Below are positions 54,423-63,504 of a stretch of DNA of 64,000 bases, piece by piece; position 1 is the first letter of the stretch; each line of letters begins with the position of its first letter. Source of the DNA: Geosporobacter ferrireducens (GTDB lineage: Bacteria; Bacillota; Clostridia; Peptostreptococcales; Thermotaleaceae); assembly GCF_001750685.1 (NCBI RefSeq), contig NZ_CP017269.1:2211416-2275415 (forward strand), in the 5' to 3' direction. A program made the translations under genes and the position numbers. Under the pieces are notes generated by a model. It had not been told where the DNA came from. It saw only the letters and a program-made list of their open reading frames with translations, and did no database searches.

Positions 54423-55555
54423 ATGGTTTTACTCCAATCATGAATACTTTCAACAACATATTGTATTTCTTCTTGCGACAAATTGGGATAAATAGGCAAT
54501 CTTAACAATCTACTACTCAAGTTCTCAGTAATTAGTAAATCACCATGTTTATATCCTAAACTCATACCCATAGGTGAAATATGTAACGGGATATAGTGAA
54601 AAGTTGCACCGATTTTTCTATTTTTTAAATATTTCATTAAGTCATTTCGCTTTTCTTCTGTAGGAAGTAGAATGTAAAAAATATGATAATTGGTAGTACA
54701 ATAACTAGGAATTACAGGCAACCTTATTCTCTCCCTATTCTGCAACTCAACTAAACCACTATAATATCTATCATGTACAGTTTTTCTTTTCTCTTGTATT
54801 TCTTCTAACTTTTCTAGTTGCGCGTAAAGCATAGCTGCTAATATATCCGATATTAAATAACTAGAACCTATATCCACCCAAGTATACTTGTCTACTTCCC
54901 CTCTAAAAAACTGGCTGCGATTCGTACCTTTTTCTCTAATAATCTCAGCCCTTCTTGCTAATTCTTCGCTATTATTAATTAAAATAGCTCCCCCTTCTCC
55001 ACAAGAGTAGTTTTTCGTCTCATGAAAACTATAAGTTCCTATATCTCCAATAGTTCCAAGGTATTTATCCTTATATTTTGCATATACTCCTTGAGCTGCA
55101 TCTTCTACAATTTTCAACTTATATTTCTTAGCTAGCTCGGTAATCCTTTCCATGTCACAAGAAACACCAGCATAATGCACTGGAAAGATTGCCTTAGTTC
55201 TTTTAGTAATTCTCCTTTCAATATCTACTGGGTCTATATTTAAGGTATCACTAGTTACTTCCGCAAAAACAGGGATAGCCCCTTTCTGAACGATTGCATT
55301 TGCAGTAGATACAAAATTATACGAAGGCATGATAACCTCATCACCTTTCTTTAAATCCAACAATATAGCTGCCATATCTAAAGAAATACTACATGATGTA
55401 GTTAATAGTACTTTAGAAACTGCAAAATTTTGTTGTATATACTCATTGCATTTTTGAGTATAATTATGATCTCCCGATACATATCCTGAATCTATTACAT
55501 TTTTTATATATCTATACTCATTGTTGGAAAAATATGGCTTATTAAATGGAATCAT
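54419..55555 (-). CDS. wecE: dTDP-4-amino-4,6-dideoxygalactose transaminase (WecE/RffA type)
   Basis: 378-residue PLP enzyme of the DegT/DnrJ/EryC1/StrS family. Long stretches match E. coli WecE, such as MIPFNKP, GDEVIMPSYNFVSTANA, VHYAGVSCDM, VEDAAQGV, EKGTNRSQFFRG and VDKYTW. The PLP Lys is in SFHETKN near residue 184. It aminates dTDP-4-keto-6-deoxyglucose to dTDP-Fuc4N. Together with rfbA and rfbB this completes the pathway to dTDP-Fuc4N. Confidence 0.94.
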   Translation of the reverse strand: MIPFNKPYFSNNEYRYIKNVIDSGYVSGDHNYTQKCNEYIQQNFAVSKVLLTTSCSISLDMAAILLDLKKGDEVIMPSYNFVSTANAIVQKGAIPVFAEVTSDTLNIDPVDIERRITKRTKAIFPVHYAGVSCDMERITELAKKYKLKIVEDAAQGVYAKYKDKYLGTIGDIGTYSFHETKNYSCGEGGAILINNSEELARRAEIIREKGTNRSQFFRGEVDKYTWVDIGSSYLISDILAAMLYAQLEKLEEIQEKRKTVHDRYYSGLVELQNRERIRLPVIPSYCTTNYHIFYILLPTEEKRNDLMKYLKNRKIGATFHYIPLHISPMGMSLGYKHGDLLITENLSSRLLRLPIYPNLSQEEIQYVVESIHDWSKTI

Positions 55556-55645
55556 TTATAAATTCTCCTTTATTTAACGTGTCTATGGGAATAGTATCAA
55601 TATCTAGGTTTTCCATTCAAATTAACAGTAACACTATTTCAGGCA

Positions 55646-56524
55646 CTATTTTCCAAATCTACTTCTTAAAGTATTGAAAGGTAAAATTGAGCTTTCATCT
55701 AGAAATCTAGCCTTTATAATCTTTAATAATCCCTTTCCGCAAACTACTACAGGATATCCATCACGTAGAAAAACTACTTTTCCTACATCTCTATTTTCAA
55801 CTACTATATCAAGCTCTTCTTCAGCATCATCAATAGTTATAATTTTATTATTCAAATAAGTTTTTGCTCCACTGTATGGATATCCTACTGCATCAACTAA
55901 TCGTTTTATAGTATTACAATCAGCATTCCAATCGATAAAATAATCCTGTTCATCTCTCCATAAACTATATGTGGCATTTTCTTCAATCTGAGATACACCT
56001 ACAATCTCTTTATTATCAAAAACTAACTGTGCTATAGAGTTAACTAGTTTAGAATATAATGGGGCGATAAGTTTAATTGCTTCCTGAATTTTAATTGGAT
56101 ATTCTATAGACACTATCTCCTGCTTAATAATATCTCCTTTATCATACTCTTCAGTAGCAAATAATGCAGTTACTCCAATTTCATTTTCTCCATTTATTAA
56201 CATATTTACTAGAGGTGCAAAGCCCCTGTATTTTGGTAGAATTGAATCGTGTAAAACAATTAAATTGTTGGAATCTTCTATAATCCATCTCCATCCTATT
56301 GCAAACTTATAGCCACTGAAATCTGGGGGCGACTCTTTTCTGTTATAATATGTGATATTATTTTTCTCACATAGTGATACTAATTCGTTATAATAGTCCT
56401 TTTTTATATTGTTATCTTTAGCTAATAGAACATATCTAATTTGTTTCGAATTATATTCTCTGATAAAATGCTCTAATACAAAATAACCTTTTTCATTCAT
56501 TAAATACATTACAACTTGATTCAT
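55646..56524 (-). CDS. Sugar N-formyltransferase (methionyl-tRNA formyltransferase fold)
   Basis: 292 residues, ATG with GAGGAG upstream. Formyltransferase core at about residues 65-180: LHDSILPKYRGFAPL with His92, and TEEYDKGDI with Asp128. The Asn normally two residues before the His in the Asn-His-Asp set is Val90 here. The C-terminal part (about 195-290) resembles the Fmt C-terminal domain (VDAVGYPYSGAKTY). With wecE adjacent, the likely reaction is N-formylation of dTDP-Fuc4N by N10-formyl-tetrahydrofolate (inference). It lacks tRNA-Fmt context. Confidence 0.85.
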   Translation of the reverse strand: MNQVVMYLMNEKGYFVLEHFIREYNSKQIRYVLLAKDNNIKKDYYNELVSLCEKNNITYYNRKESPPDFSGYKFAIGWRWIIEDSNNLIVLHDSILPKYRGFAPLVNMLINGENEIGVTALFATEEYDKGDIIKQEIVSIEYPIKIQEAIKLIAPLYSKLVNSIAQLVFDNKEIVGVSQIEENATYSLWRDEQDYFIDWNADCNTIKRLVDAVGYPYSGAKTYLNNKIITIDDAEEELDIVVENRDVGKVVFLRDGYPVVVCGKGLLKIIKARFLDESSILPFNTLRSRFGK

Positions 56525-56568
56525 ATATTGCTCCTCAAATTCATATAATTTCTTATAATGGGTAATGC

Positions 56569-59500
56569 TTAAAATATTCCTCTCAGAAACTCAAGTATAG
56601 CCTTTTCACCAAACTCGGCTTCAATAATTTCTTTATTTTTGGACTCCTTTATAGGTTCACAAAAAATAGTATCATCAATTTTATCAGTTGACTTAACACC
56701 CTTTAAGTTTAATCTTTTGAATTTTCTAAAAGTAGTAACATTTTCTTTTAAAAAAACACCCTTTTCTAGCGATGATAATAGTCTAATATTTCCAACAGCT
56801 TGTTGCCTATTATGATAATAAATAGCTACATCCACTTGGTTCAATAGTTTATAGTATTCACTTGGCTCCATGTACTCTGTTAAAGGTATAAATCTATTTC
56901 CAAAAATTTTTTTACCTTCATTAATAATTGCTCTTATGTAAGCGTCGTTCCCACCATATGATAGTGGAACTATAACACAATAATCCTTTAACCTTAGAGA
57001 TTTTAACTTGTGAAAAATATCCAAATGGTTGTTTGATGGATCAGGTGAATTACCAACTAAAATTATATGCTCATAATTCCCTTTTAGATAACTATATCGT
57101 TCATAAATTTCATTCATATCATCCATATTGACTTTTTCAACAGGGTTAGGATAAGCAAATTTCATACACTTTGCATTGGTTATAAAATTTTCCTTTAAAA
57201 TATCAAAATCTTCATCTATCGTATTTAAGCAATATTTAATCTTTCTTATAGTAGCTCTTCTAAAAATATGTGAAATTGAGTTTTTATTAACTTTAGAATT
57301 CATATTAAATCCTAACTTCTCCAGCAGCTTTTTAGTTAATGGATCATATATCTCATAATCAATATGATAATATAAGTCCCCGCCCCATATAGGCCAATAA
57401 ATAGGTTTTTTTATATCAAATTTACAAACAATCTCACAGAAATAGTCAGATAGATAATGGATAAATATTTTAGTACAAGTATTAATCAATTCTAATAATC
57501 TACTTAAATCACATTTTAAATCTAAAATCTCTACATTTGCAATATCATCAGTAGTTATCATTTTCAGCTTTTGCATTTTATCCCCAACAATAACAAACAT
57601 ATGTTCATCATTGGGGAAATGTTGATTTATAAAATGCATAAACCTACTGCAATACTGATTATCGTACATAAGGTGTAAATTTTTATTTTTCTCTTTGTAA
57701 GCTTCTTCTTTTTCTTCTCTTTGTTCTACTTGTTCTTGGATAATCTGTCTATAATCTTCTTCCAATTTATTTATTATTTTAATTACTTCTAATCTTGTGG
57801 GCTCATCTCCCATATTAAATACTATGCTTTCATAGGTCTCTAACGCATTCAAATATTCCTTTTTCATTTCATATATATATGCTAGTTTATTTAATAAGCT
57901 GAGATTACCTCTATCTTCGTAGATAGCCTTTTTAAAAAGTACTTCTGCATCTTCCCATCTACCATCTTTTATAGCCATATCTCCCATAAACAAGTGGATA
58001 TTCAATTGCTCCTTTTTAAAATAATTATCTATTACTGATAATTGTCCTTCAGTAGAAATTGCGTTATTCCCGTTTAGTTGACTTTCATAATACAAACATT
58101 GAAAAATGTTACTAAGATCTTGAGTTAATCGCTTTCTTTCATATTTTTCTATTTTTTCATTTACAACTAATCCTGGAAGTTCGTCTTTCTTCCAAAGTTT
58201 ATATAGTTTTAAAATATATTTTGCGATCTCATTTATATTATCAAAATCTACATTATACCCCCGCTCAGTACTAGATATCAATTCATCTACTACGCTTCCA
58301 TTAGGAGATAATGCTAATATTGGTTTACACAATCTCAGATATTCAAATATTTTCCCAGGGAAAACAGATTTGTTTCTATCACCAGCTCCTACGATTAAAA
58401 GTAAAGCATCTGAATTTACAGCTTCTCTTAAACTGTCTTGATGCGTCATATATCCTAAAAACTCAACTACACTTTGCAGTCCTAATTCATCTCTAATTTT
58501 GATCCAATAGTCTAGATTTTCTGTCCATCCAAAAGTGATTTTTATATCAGAAGCTTCGACATCCTTGTTTTTAATTAATTTTTGAACTGCTTGCATAAAT
58601 GTTAAAGGAGTTCTTATCATATATAACATGCCATTGTGCATAATTGTAAACTTTGCATTTCTCTTGCTTTTATGGGATATTTCTGCGAAATCTAACTCAT
58701 CATATCCATTAGTAATAGTCTCTATTTTTCTAGTTTCTAAATGAAATATTTTCTCATAATTTTTACTCGATAGAGGTGTAACTGAGATTATTTTATCCGC
58801 TAGATTAACTATATTTTTTTCCATCTCAAAATGCATTTTATATAATATATGATTTTTATCAAATTCTACATATGGATTATTAGTCCACTCGTCTCGAAAA
58901 TCAGCTACCCAAGGTTTATTAAATCTTTGTTTTAAGTAATACCCAACAATATGGTCAGAATAGGGTCCTGATGTTGTATAAATCATATCCATTTCATTTA
59001 TGTTAATCATATCATCTAAGTTATCAATTACTTGCTTAGCCCACAAGATATTCGAATCAGGAAGTAGTATTAATTGATTAAGATGTTCTCGTGATTTATT
59101 CAGTTCAGTAACAAATTCACTAACCAAAGCCTGATTCTGAACCACGCTATGATATAAATGAATTAATTGATTCGCATAGTTAACATCGATGTTGTTTTTC
59201 TCGTCTATACGAATCACTTTGACCCCATCTGGAATTTCTGAAATCATTGACACATCTTTAAACTGACACATTGTGGTTCCTACAGTTACAACAACTGGCT
59301 CCCATCCAAATTCTCTTAGATATTTAACAAATTTCAAAGTTCTTTGAACTCCTGAGCCTCCTAATGGCGGAAAAATATAAGCAATCACAAGTACTTTCTT
59401 ACGAGTAGTATATTGATACGTATCCAAGACTTCTTGATGTTCAATCTTTATTTTTTCAGTAATCCCCTCAATATGTTGAAAAACACCTTCTTCACTTGCC

Positions 59501-62151
59501 TTTGTCTTCGCTTTCCCATAATATATCAATGCCTTGTTGTAATCTTCTAGCTTTTCATAAAGATATCCGAGATTGCATAATATATCAAAGTTCGTTCTAT
59601 CAACTATCAATGCTTTTTTTAAAATATTCTCAGCATCACGATAGTGGTCTTCCATCATAGCTATCATAGCTTTCAACGAAAATACTTCAATGTCGTCAAC
59701 TACCAGTTTCTCATATTCTATAAGAATTCCTTTTGCTTCTTCTATCTGTTCTTCTAGAATAAGCTGATTAATTTGCTTCTTTACTTGGATCTTGTAATCT
59801 TCAAATGTTTGCTGAGCTTCCTGTAAAGATATCTCCATTGGCTCATCCTTTACACTTGCCTCATCTAACGAAGACAGTTGAGCAATAATTTGCTGTATTT
59901 TCTGTTTTTCTTCTGGATTTTGTGTAACTTCCAATGCTTGTTCATATAACCCAATGGCCTGTTCAATATAATTCCGTATTTGACATAGATACGCTGCATT
60001 GCAAAGAAGATCAAAGTCTGTACAATAATATAATAATCCCGTCTTTAGTACTTCCTCAGCTTTATCATAATCTTGCTCAATCAATGCAATATTAGCTTCA
60101 AAAACAAAGAAATCTTTATCTATCTTCATACTCTTTTTATATTCTTCCAATAGCTCTTTTGCCTGGCTCAAATCACCTTTCAGAATAAGTGCATCTACAT
60201 TTGCTTTAAACTGCAATTGATATTCTTTCATTTGTTCATAGGAAGGAGCCAGTCTTTGCTGTATATTTTGCAAGAAGATTCCTATTCCGGTCTTCATATC
60301 TGGATATATCTCTAAAGCTATCTTTAAAATCCTGATTTGTTCTAGTTCTTTGGTATCTTTAATATTTTGTACGTAATTCATAAGCATAAAGAAAGCATCT
60401 TCATCGTTCTTTGCAAAATTTATTTTGTTTTGCTGTATCAAATGGGAATGATAGGTATAGCCAATATACCGAATTCCTTCTTGAACATATCTATAAAACA
60501 CTGCATCATAGTCTTGTTCACTACACTGCCCACTAATTAGAAGAATTCTCCCTAGGATTTTGTATATACGACACCCCTCTATACTATTTTCTGGATAACT
60601 ATTTTTAAAATAGTGTAGGATAACTTCTAGCAAATCTTGTATTTTTTGATTAGCCAGATATTGAAATATAGAGATCAGTTTAGGCTCTCTTATCTTTGAT
60701 GTAATTTCAGAAATAGAATAGTCTCTTTTTAAGAGTCTATAAATTATTTCTCCATAGAATTCTGGCAAACTGTTAAAATCCAATTGATTAATTAGGTCAA
60801 CATCCTGCTTTTCAAGCTCTTGATTCATATAGTCCTTTAGCCGAATTTGATTTAATATTCCATATTCTGTATTCACTTTTGAAAAATTAACAACTAAACT
60901 TTGCCACGCTTCTTCTTGAATCCCCTTTTTATGTTGTTCTAGACAAGCTTCAAACGGATATTTTAGCTCTTCGTTTTCTATAAGTATATTTTTACAATAA
61001 TAGCCTTGAAGATTATTTAACTCCTCTAATGCCAGATATGAACTTATTAAAGTTGGCAATGCAAGTTTCAGCATGTCTTTAGATTGAATTTTATAGACAT
61101 ACTCCAACGCTCTGCTGTATTCCTTTTGTTTCAAATATAATGCAGATAAATGTACATGAATTTTTTCATAAGTATCTGTATTTCGCATATAGGTAACAGA
61201 AGCATTATCAGATGCCGCCGGGGAACGCTCATAGTCATGATACAGCTCTAAATATTTCTGATAGGATTCAATCGCTTCTTCATTTTTGGAGAGCATTTGC
61301 TTAGCATGGCCTAGCATACAATAAAAATCAATATATCCGTCTCTTTCATTGATTGCTTTTTCACAGGCTTTTTCCAGCTTTTCATACTGTTCCATCTTAT
61401 GATACATTCGTGCCAATTGAGAATAAATATACATTCGGTTGCCCAAATATCCTTCTTTAGCTTTCCCAATTTCATAGGCTTTTTCAACACATTCCATTGC
61501 TTCTTTATCATCATTGTACATTGCATAAGATTGAGATAATTGAAACCACATGTAGAAGTTTTCAGGATCTATCTCTAATTCTTTTTTAATTATCTCTGTA
61601 TTTCTTATAAATTTTCTTTCCATTAAATCTTTATCTGCAGAGTCATAGCCGTAATGTAAAAGGACCGTATCCAACACATAAACCGGCGGTTTTATCGTCG
61701 GCTGCTCATGGATAGCACCTTCATAACGGAACTCTTTTACATTTTTAAAGAGTCTTGCTGCTGGAGTTTCACTTGCAAGTTCCTCTTTTCCTTTAGAGTA
61801 ATTTTTAATCTTAATCATTCCAACATTGTATTTTTTGTAATGGTTTGACTTAAAGAATTTAATTATACCTTCCGTATCCTGCATAATCTCATCGGCGTCC
61901 AACACAAACAACCATTGACCTTTCGCGTAACTGATCGTAGTATTTCTCATTGCAGCAAAATCATTATTCCATGTATGGAAATATACTTTATGCGTATACT
62001 TTCTCGCTATCTCTACAGTATTATCTGTTGAACCCGTGTCAACGATAATCAGTTCTGATTCAATGCCATTTCTTAAAGGCTGAAGTGCTTCTAAACAAGT
62101 ACCAAGGTACTTCGACTCATTTTTTACCATCATTACAATGCTTAGCTTCAT
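56569..62151 (-). CDS. Giant multidomain glycosyltransferase (GT2-TPR-GT4-TPR-GT56-like), 1860 aa
   Basis: ATG with AAGGAG upstream. Domain order: GT2 at residues 1-175 (SIVMMVKNE, VDTGSTDNT, DxD in VLDADE near 87); TPR-like helices at about 190-345 and again at about 655-890, the latter with two copies of a module ending FDLLCNAAYL or FDILCNLGYL; GT4 at about 917-1355 (VLVIAYIFPPLGGSGVQRT start, FPGKIFEYLR near 1260); TPR at about 1375-1470; and a C-terminal domain from about 1494 (MYDNQYCSRFMHFIN, GNSPDPSNNHLD, YGGNDAYIRAI, NRQQAVGNI) resembling GT56 TDP-Fuc4NAc transferase WecF. Base composition falls along the gene: 29 of 60 GC at 61681-61740, 18 of 60 at 59521-59580, 10 of 60 at 57181-57240. 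Located beside flagellin and sugar genes, it probably builds a flagellin glycan. Confidence 0.9.
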   Translation of the reverse strand: MKLSIVMMVKNESKYLGTCLEALQPLRNGIESELIIVDTGSTDNTVEIARKYTHKVYFHTWNNDFAAMRNTTISYAKGQWLFVLDADEIMQDTEGIIKFFKSNHYKKYNVGMIKIKNYSKGKEELASETPAARLFKNVKEFRYEGAIHEQPTIKPPVYVLDTVLLHYGYDSADKDLMERKFIRNTEIIKKELEIDPENFYMWFQLSQSYAMYNDDKEAMECVEKAYEIGKAKEGYLGNRMYIYSQLARMYHKMEQYEKLEKACEKAINERDGYIDFYCMLGHAKQMLSKNEEAIESYQKYLELYHDYERSPAASDNASVTYMRNTDTYEKIHVHLSALYLKQKEYSRALEYVYKIQSKDMLKLALPTLISSYLALEELNNLQGYYCKNILIENEELKYPFEACLEQHKKGIQEEAWQSLVVNFSKVNTEYGILNQIRLKDYMNQELEKQDVDLINQLDFNSLPEFYGEIIYRLLKRDYSISEITSKIREPKLISIFQYLANQKIQDLLEVILHYFKNSYPENSIEGCRIYKILGRILLISGQCSEQDYDAVFYRYVQEGIRYIGYTYHSHLIQQNKINFAKNDEDAFFMLMNYVQNIKDTKELEQIRILKIALEIYPDMKTGIGIFLQNIQQRLAPSYEQMKEYQLQFKANVDALILKGDLSQAKELLEEYKKSMKIDKDFFVFEANIALIEQDYDKAEEVLKTGLLYYCTDFDLLCNAAYLCQIRNYIEQAIGLYEQALEVTQNPEEKQKIQQIIAQLSSLDEASVKDEPMEISLQEAQQTFEDYKIQVKKQINQLILEEQIEEAKGILIEYEKLVVDDIEVFSLKAMIAMMEDHYRDAENILKKALIVDRTNFDILCNLGYLYEKLEDYNKALIYYGKAKTKASEEGVFQHIEGITEKIKIEHQEVLDTYQYTTRKKVLVIAYIFPPLGGSGVQRTLKFVKYLREFGWEPVVVTVGTTMCQFKDVSMISEIPDGVKVIRIDEKNNIDVNYANQLIHLYHSVVQNQALVSEFVTELNKSREHLNQLILLPDSNILWAKQVIDNLDDMININEMDMIYTTSGPYSDHIVGYYLKQRFNKPWVADFRDEWTNNPYVEFDKNHILYKMHFEMEKNIVNLADKIISVTPLSSKNYEKIFHLETRKIETITNGYDELDFAEISHKSKRNAKFTIMHNGMLYMIRTPLTFMQAVQKLIKNKDVEASDIKITFGWTENLDYWIKIRDELGLQSVVEFLGYMTHQDSLREAVNSDALLLIVGAGDRNKSVFPGKIFEYLRLCKPILALSPNGSVVDELISSTERGYNVDFDNINEIAKYILKLYKLWKKDELPGLVVNEKIEKYERKRLTQDLSNIFQCLYYESQLNGNNAISTEGQLSVIDNYFKKEQLNIHLFMGDMAIKDGRWEDAEVLFKKAIYEDRGNLSLLNKLAYIYEMKKEYLNALETYESIVFNMGDEPTRLEVIKIINKLEEDYRQIIQEQVEQREEKEEAYKEKNKNLHLMYDNQYCSRFMHFINQHFPNDEHMFVIVGDKMQKLKMITTDDIANVEILDLKCDLSRLLELINTCTKIFIHYLSDYFCEIVCKFDIKKPIYWPIWGGDLYYHIDYEIYDPLTKKLLEKLGFNMNSKVNKNSISHIFRRATIRKIKYCLNTIDEDFDILKENFITNAKCMKFAYPNPVEKVNMDDMNEIYERYSYLKGNYEHIILVGNSPDPSNNHLDIFHKLKSLRLKDYCVIVPLSYGGNDAYIRAIINEGKKIFGNRFIPLTEYMEPSEYYKLLNQVDVAIYYHNRQQAVGNIRLLSSLEKGVFLKENVTTFRKFKRLNLKGVKSTDKIDDTIFCEPIKESKNKEIIEAEFGEKAILEFLRGIF

Positions 62152-62251
62152 TTTCCTACTCCTTCCAATCTAGTTATAAAGGTATTATTTACATAAGAAT
62201 ATAATTATTCATATCTAAACAACATCTTTACCATACCTATCTCAAGATTCA

Positions 62252-62283
62252 AAAAAAAGAGGTAGAAGTTCTACCTCTTTTTT
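62252..62283 (-). terminator. Terminator of flagellin gene
   Basis: AAAAAGAGGTAGAA / TTCTACCTCTTTTT hairpin with T-run on the minus strand. Confidence 0.92.
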
Positions 62284-62294
62284 AAACTTTTTTA

Positions 62295-63119
62295 TTATCT
62301 GAGTAGCTGCAATACTCCTTGTGGTGCTTGATTTGCTTGTGCTAGCATTGCTGTAGCAGCTTGTTGTAAAATGTTTGCTCTGGTGTACTGCATCATTTCT
62401 TTTGCCATGTCTGTATCTCTGATACGAGATTCAGAAGCTTGCAGGTTTTCTGCAGCTACATCTACGTTTTTAATCGTATGCTCTAATCTGTTTTGTACTG
62501 CTCCAAGATCTGCTCTAAAGGAAGCTACGCTTATTAAAGCATTATTGATGGCAGTAATTGCAGCGGAAGCAGCAGTTTGATTGCCCACACTTACAGTAGC
62601 AGAGTCTACACCTAATGAAGCTGATGAAGCATTAACAAGAGCAAAGCTAATTGTTTCTCCAGCATTAGCGCCTACTTGTAATGTTACTGTAGCTGTAGTA
62701 TTCAAAACATTTTGTTGGTTAAAGCTTGTTTGATTAGCAATGCTGTCAATTTGAGCTTGTAATTGTGCAACTTCTTTTTGAGCCAGTTCGCGGTCGGTAT
62801 CTTGGTATGTACCATTGGCAGTTTGTACAGCAAGCTCTCTCATTCTTTGAAGGATCGCATGTGTTTCATTCAATGCACCTTCTGCAGTCTGAATCATAGA
62901 AATACCATCTTGAGAGTTTCTGGAAGCTTGGTTTAAACCTCTGATTTGACCTCTCATTTTTTCAGAGATCGCCAAACCAGCAGCATCATCAGCAGCTCTG
63001 TTGATTCTCAAACCGGATGACAATCTTTCTACTGATTTTTGTTGGTCTCCACCAGTTACTTTTAAAGATCTGTGGGAGTTGATTGCTAGCATATTGTTGT
63101 TGATTACCATGTTACTCAT
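62295..63119 (-). CDS. hag: Flagellin
   Basis: 274 residues from the ATG at 63119 with AAGGAGG upstream; the longer frame covers the leader. N-terminal D0/D1 MVINNNMLAINSHRSL and ERLSSGLRINRAADDAAGLA; C-terminal D1/D0 ESRIRDTDMAKEM and ANQAPQGVLQLLR. The short central part (about 165-205) is rich in Ser, Thr, Ala and Val, with several possible O-glycosylation residues. Made from a sigma-D type promoter and probably repressed by CsrA through the leader. Confidence 0.97.
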   Translation of the reverse strand: MSNMVINNNMLAINSHRSLKVTGGDQQKSVERLSSGLRINRAADDAAGLAISEKMRGQIRGLNQASRNSQDGISMIQTAEGALNETHAILQRMRELAVQTANGTYQDTDRELAQKEVAQLQAQIDSIANQTSFNQQNVLNTTATVTLQVGANAGETISFALVNASSASLGVDSATVSVGNQTAASAAITAINNALISVASFRADLGAVQNRLEHTIKNVDVAAENLQASESRIRDTDMAKEMMQYTRANILQQAATAMLAQANQAPQGVLQLLR

Positions 63120-63147
63120 TTTAAATTCCTCCTTGATTTTGTTATCT

Positions 63148-63163
63148 TTAGCATCCTTGCTAA
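63148..63163 (-). promoter_or_regulatory. Candidate CsrA-binding hairpin in flagellin leader
   Basis: On the minus strand TTAGC-AAGGAT-GCTAA: a 5-bp stem presenting AGGA in the loop, 29 nt before the start codon. The ribosome site AAGGAGG and an upstream CGGAGGA add further GGA motifs. Bacillus hag mRNA has the same two-site design. Confidence 0.7.
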
Positions 63164-63219
63164 GGTAAATTTTTTCAATCCTCCGTCGGCCGCCGGAGAA
63201 TTTTTTCTTCTCAATCATA

Positions 63220-63247
63220 TTATCGGAAGGATTTTTGTAGAACTTTA
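63220..63247 (-). promoter_or_regulatory. Sigma-D (flagellar) promoter of flagellin
   Basis: On the minus strand TAAA, 16 bp, then TCCGATAA, close to the TAAA-N15-GCCGATAA motility consensus. It lies in the gap between csrA and flagellin. Confidence 0.8.
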
Positions 63248-63269
63248 GCGATATTTATATTTTTTTCTT

Positions 63270-63494
63270 TTATTTTTTTAGTAAATTTTTCAATTCCTCG
63301 ATATTTACTTGTCCTGCCGCAGCTTTTTGATTTTCCTGCCGGATTTCCATGTAAATCTCTTTCCGCAGTACAGATATATTTTTCGGTGCTGCAATGCCTA
63401 ATTTTACTTTCCCGTCTTCGGCACTTAAGATTTTTATTTCAATTTGCTCATCAATCATAATGCTCTCGTCTTTTTTTCTGGTTAAGATCAGCAT
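63270..63494 (-). CDS. csrA: Carbon storage regulator CsrA
   Basis: 74 residues from the ATG at 63494 with AGGAGGG upstream; the frame to 63530 overlaps fliW. MLILTRKKDESIMI start and VKLGIAAPKNISVLRKEIY are the RNA-binding strands. It represses flagellin translation when free of FliW. Follows fliW by 10 bp and precedes flagellin, the typical FliW-CsrA-Hag homeostasis arrangement. Confidence 0.97.
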   Translation of the reverse strand: MLILTRKKDESIMIDEQIEIKILSAEDGKVKLGIAAPKNISVLRKEIYMEIRQENQKAAAGQVNIEELKNLLKK

Positions 63495-63504
63495 ATTATC
63501 CCTC

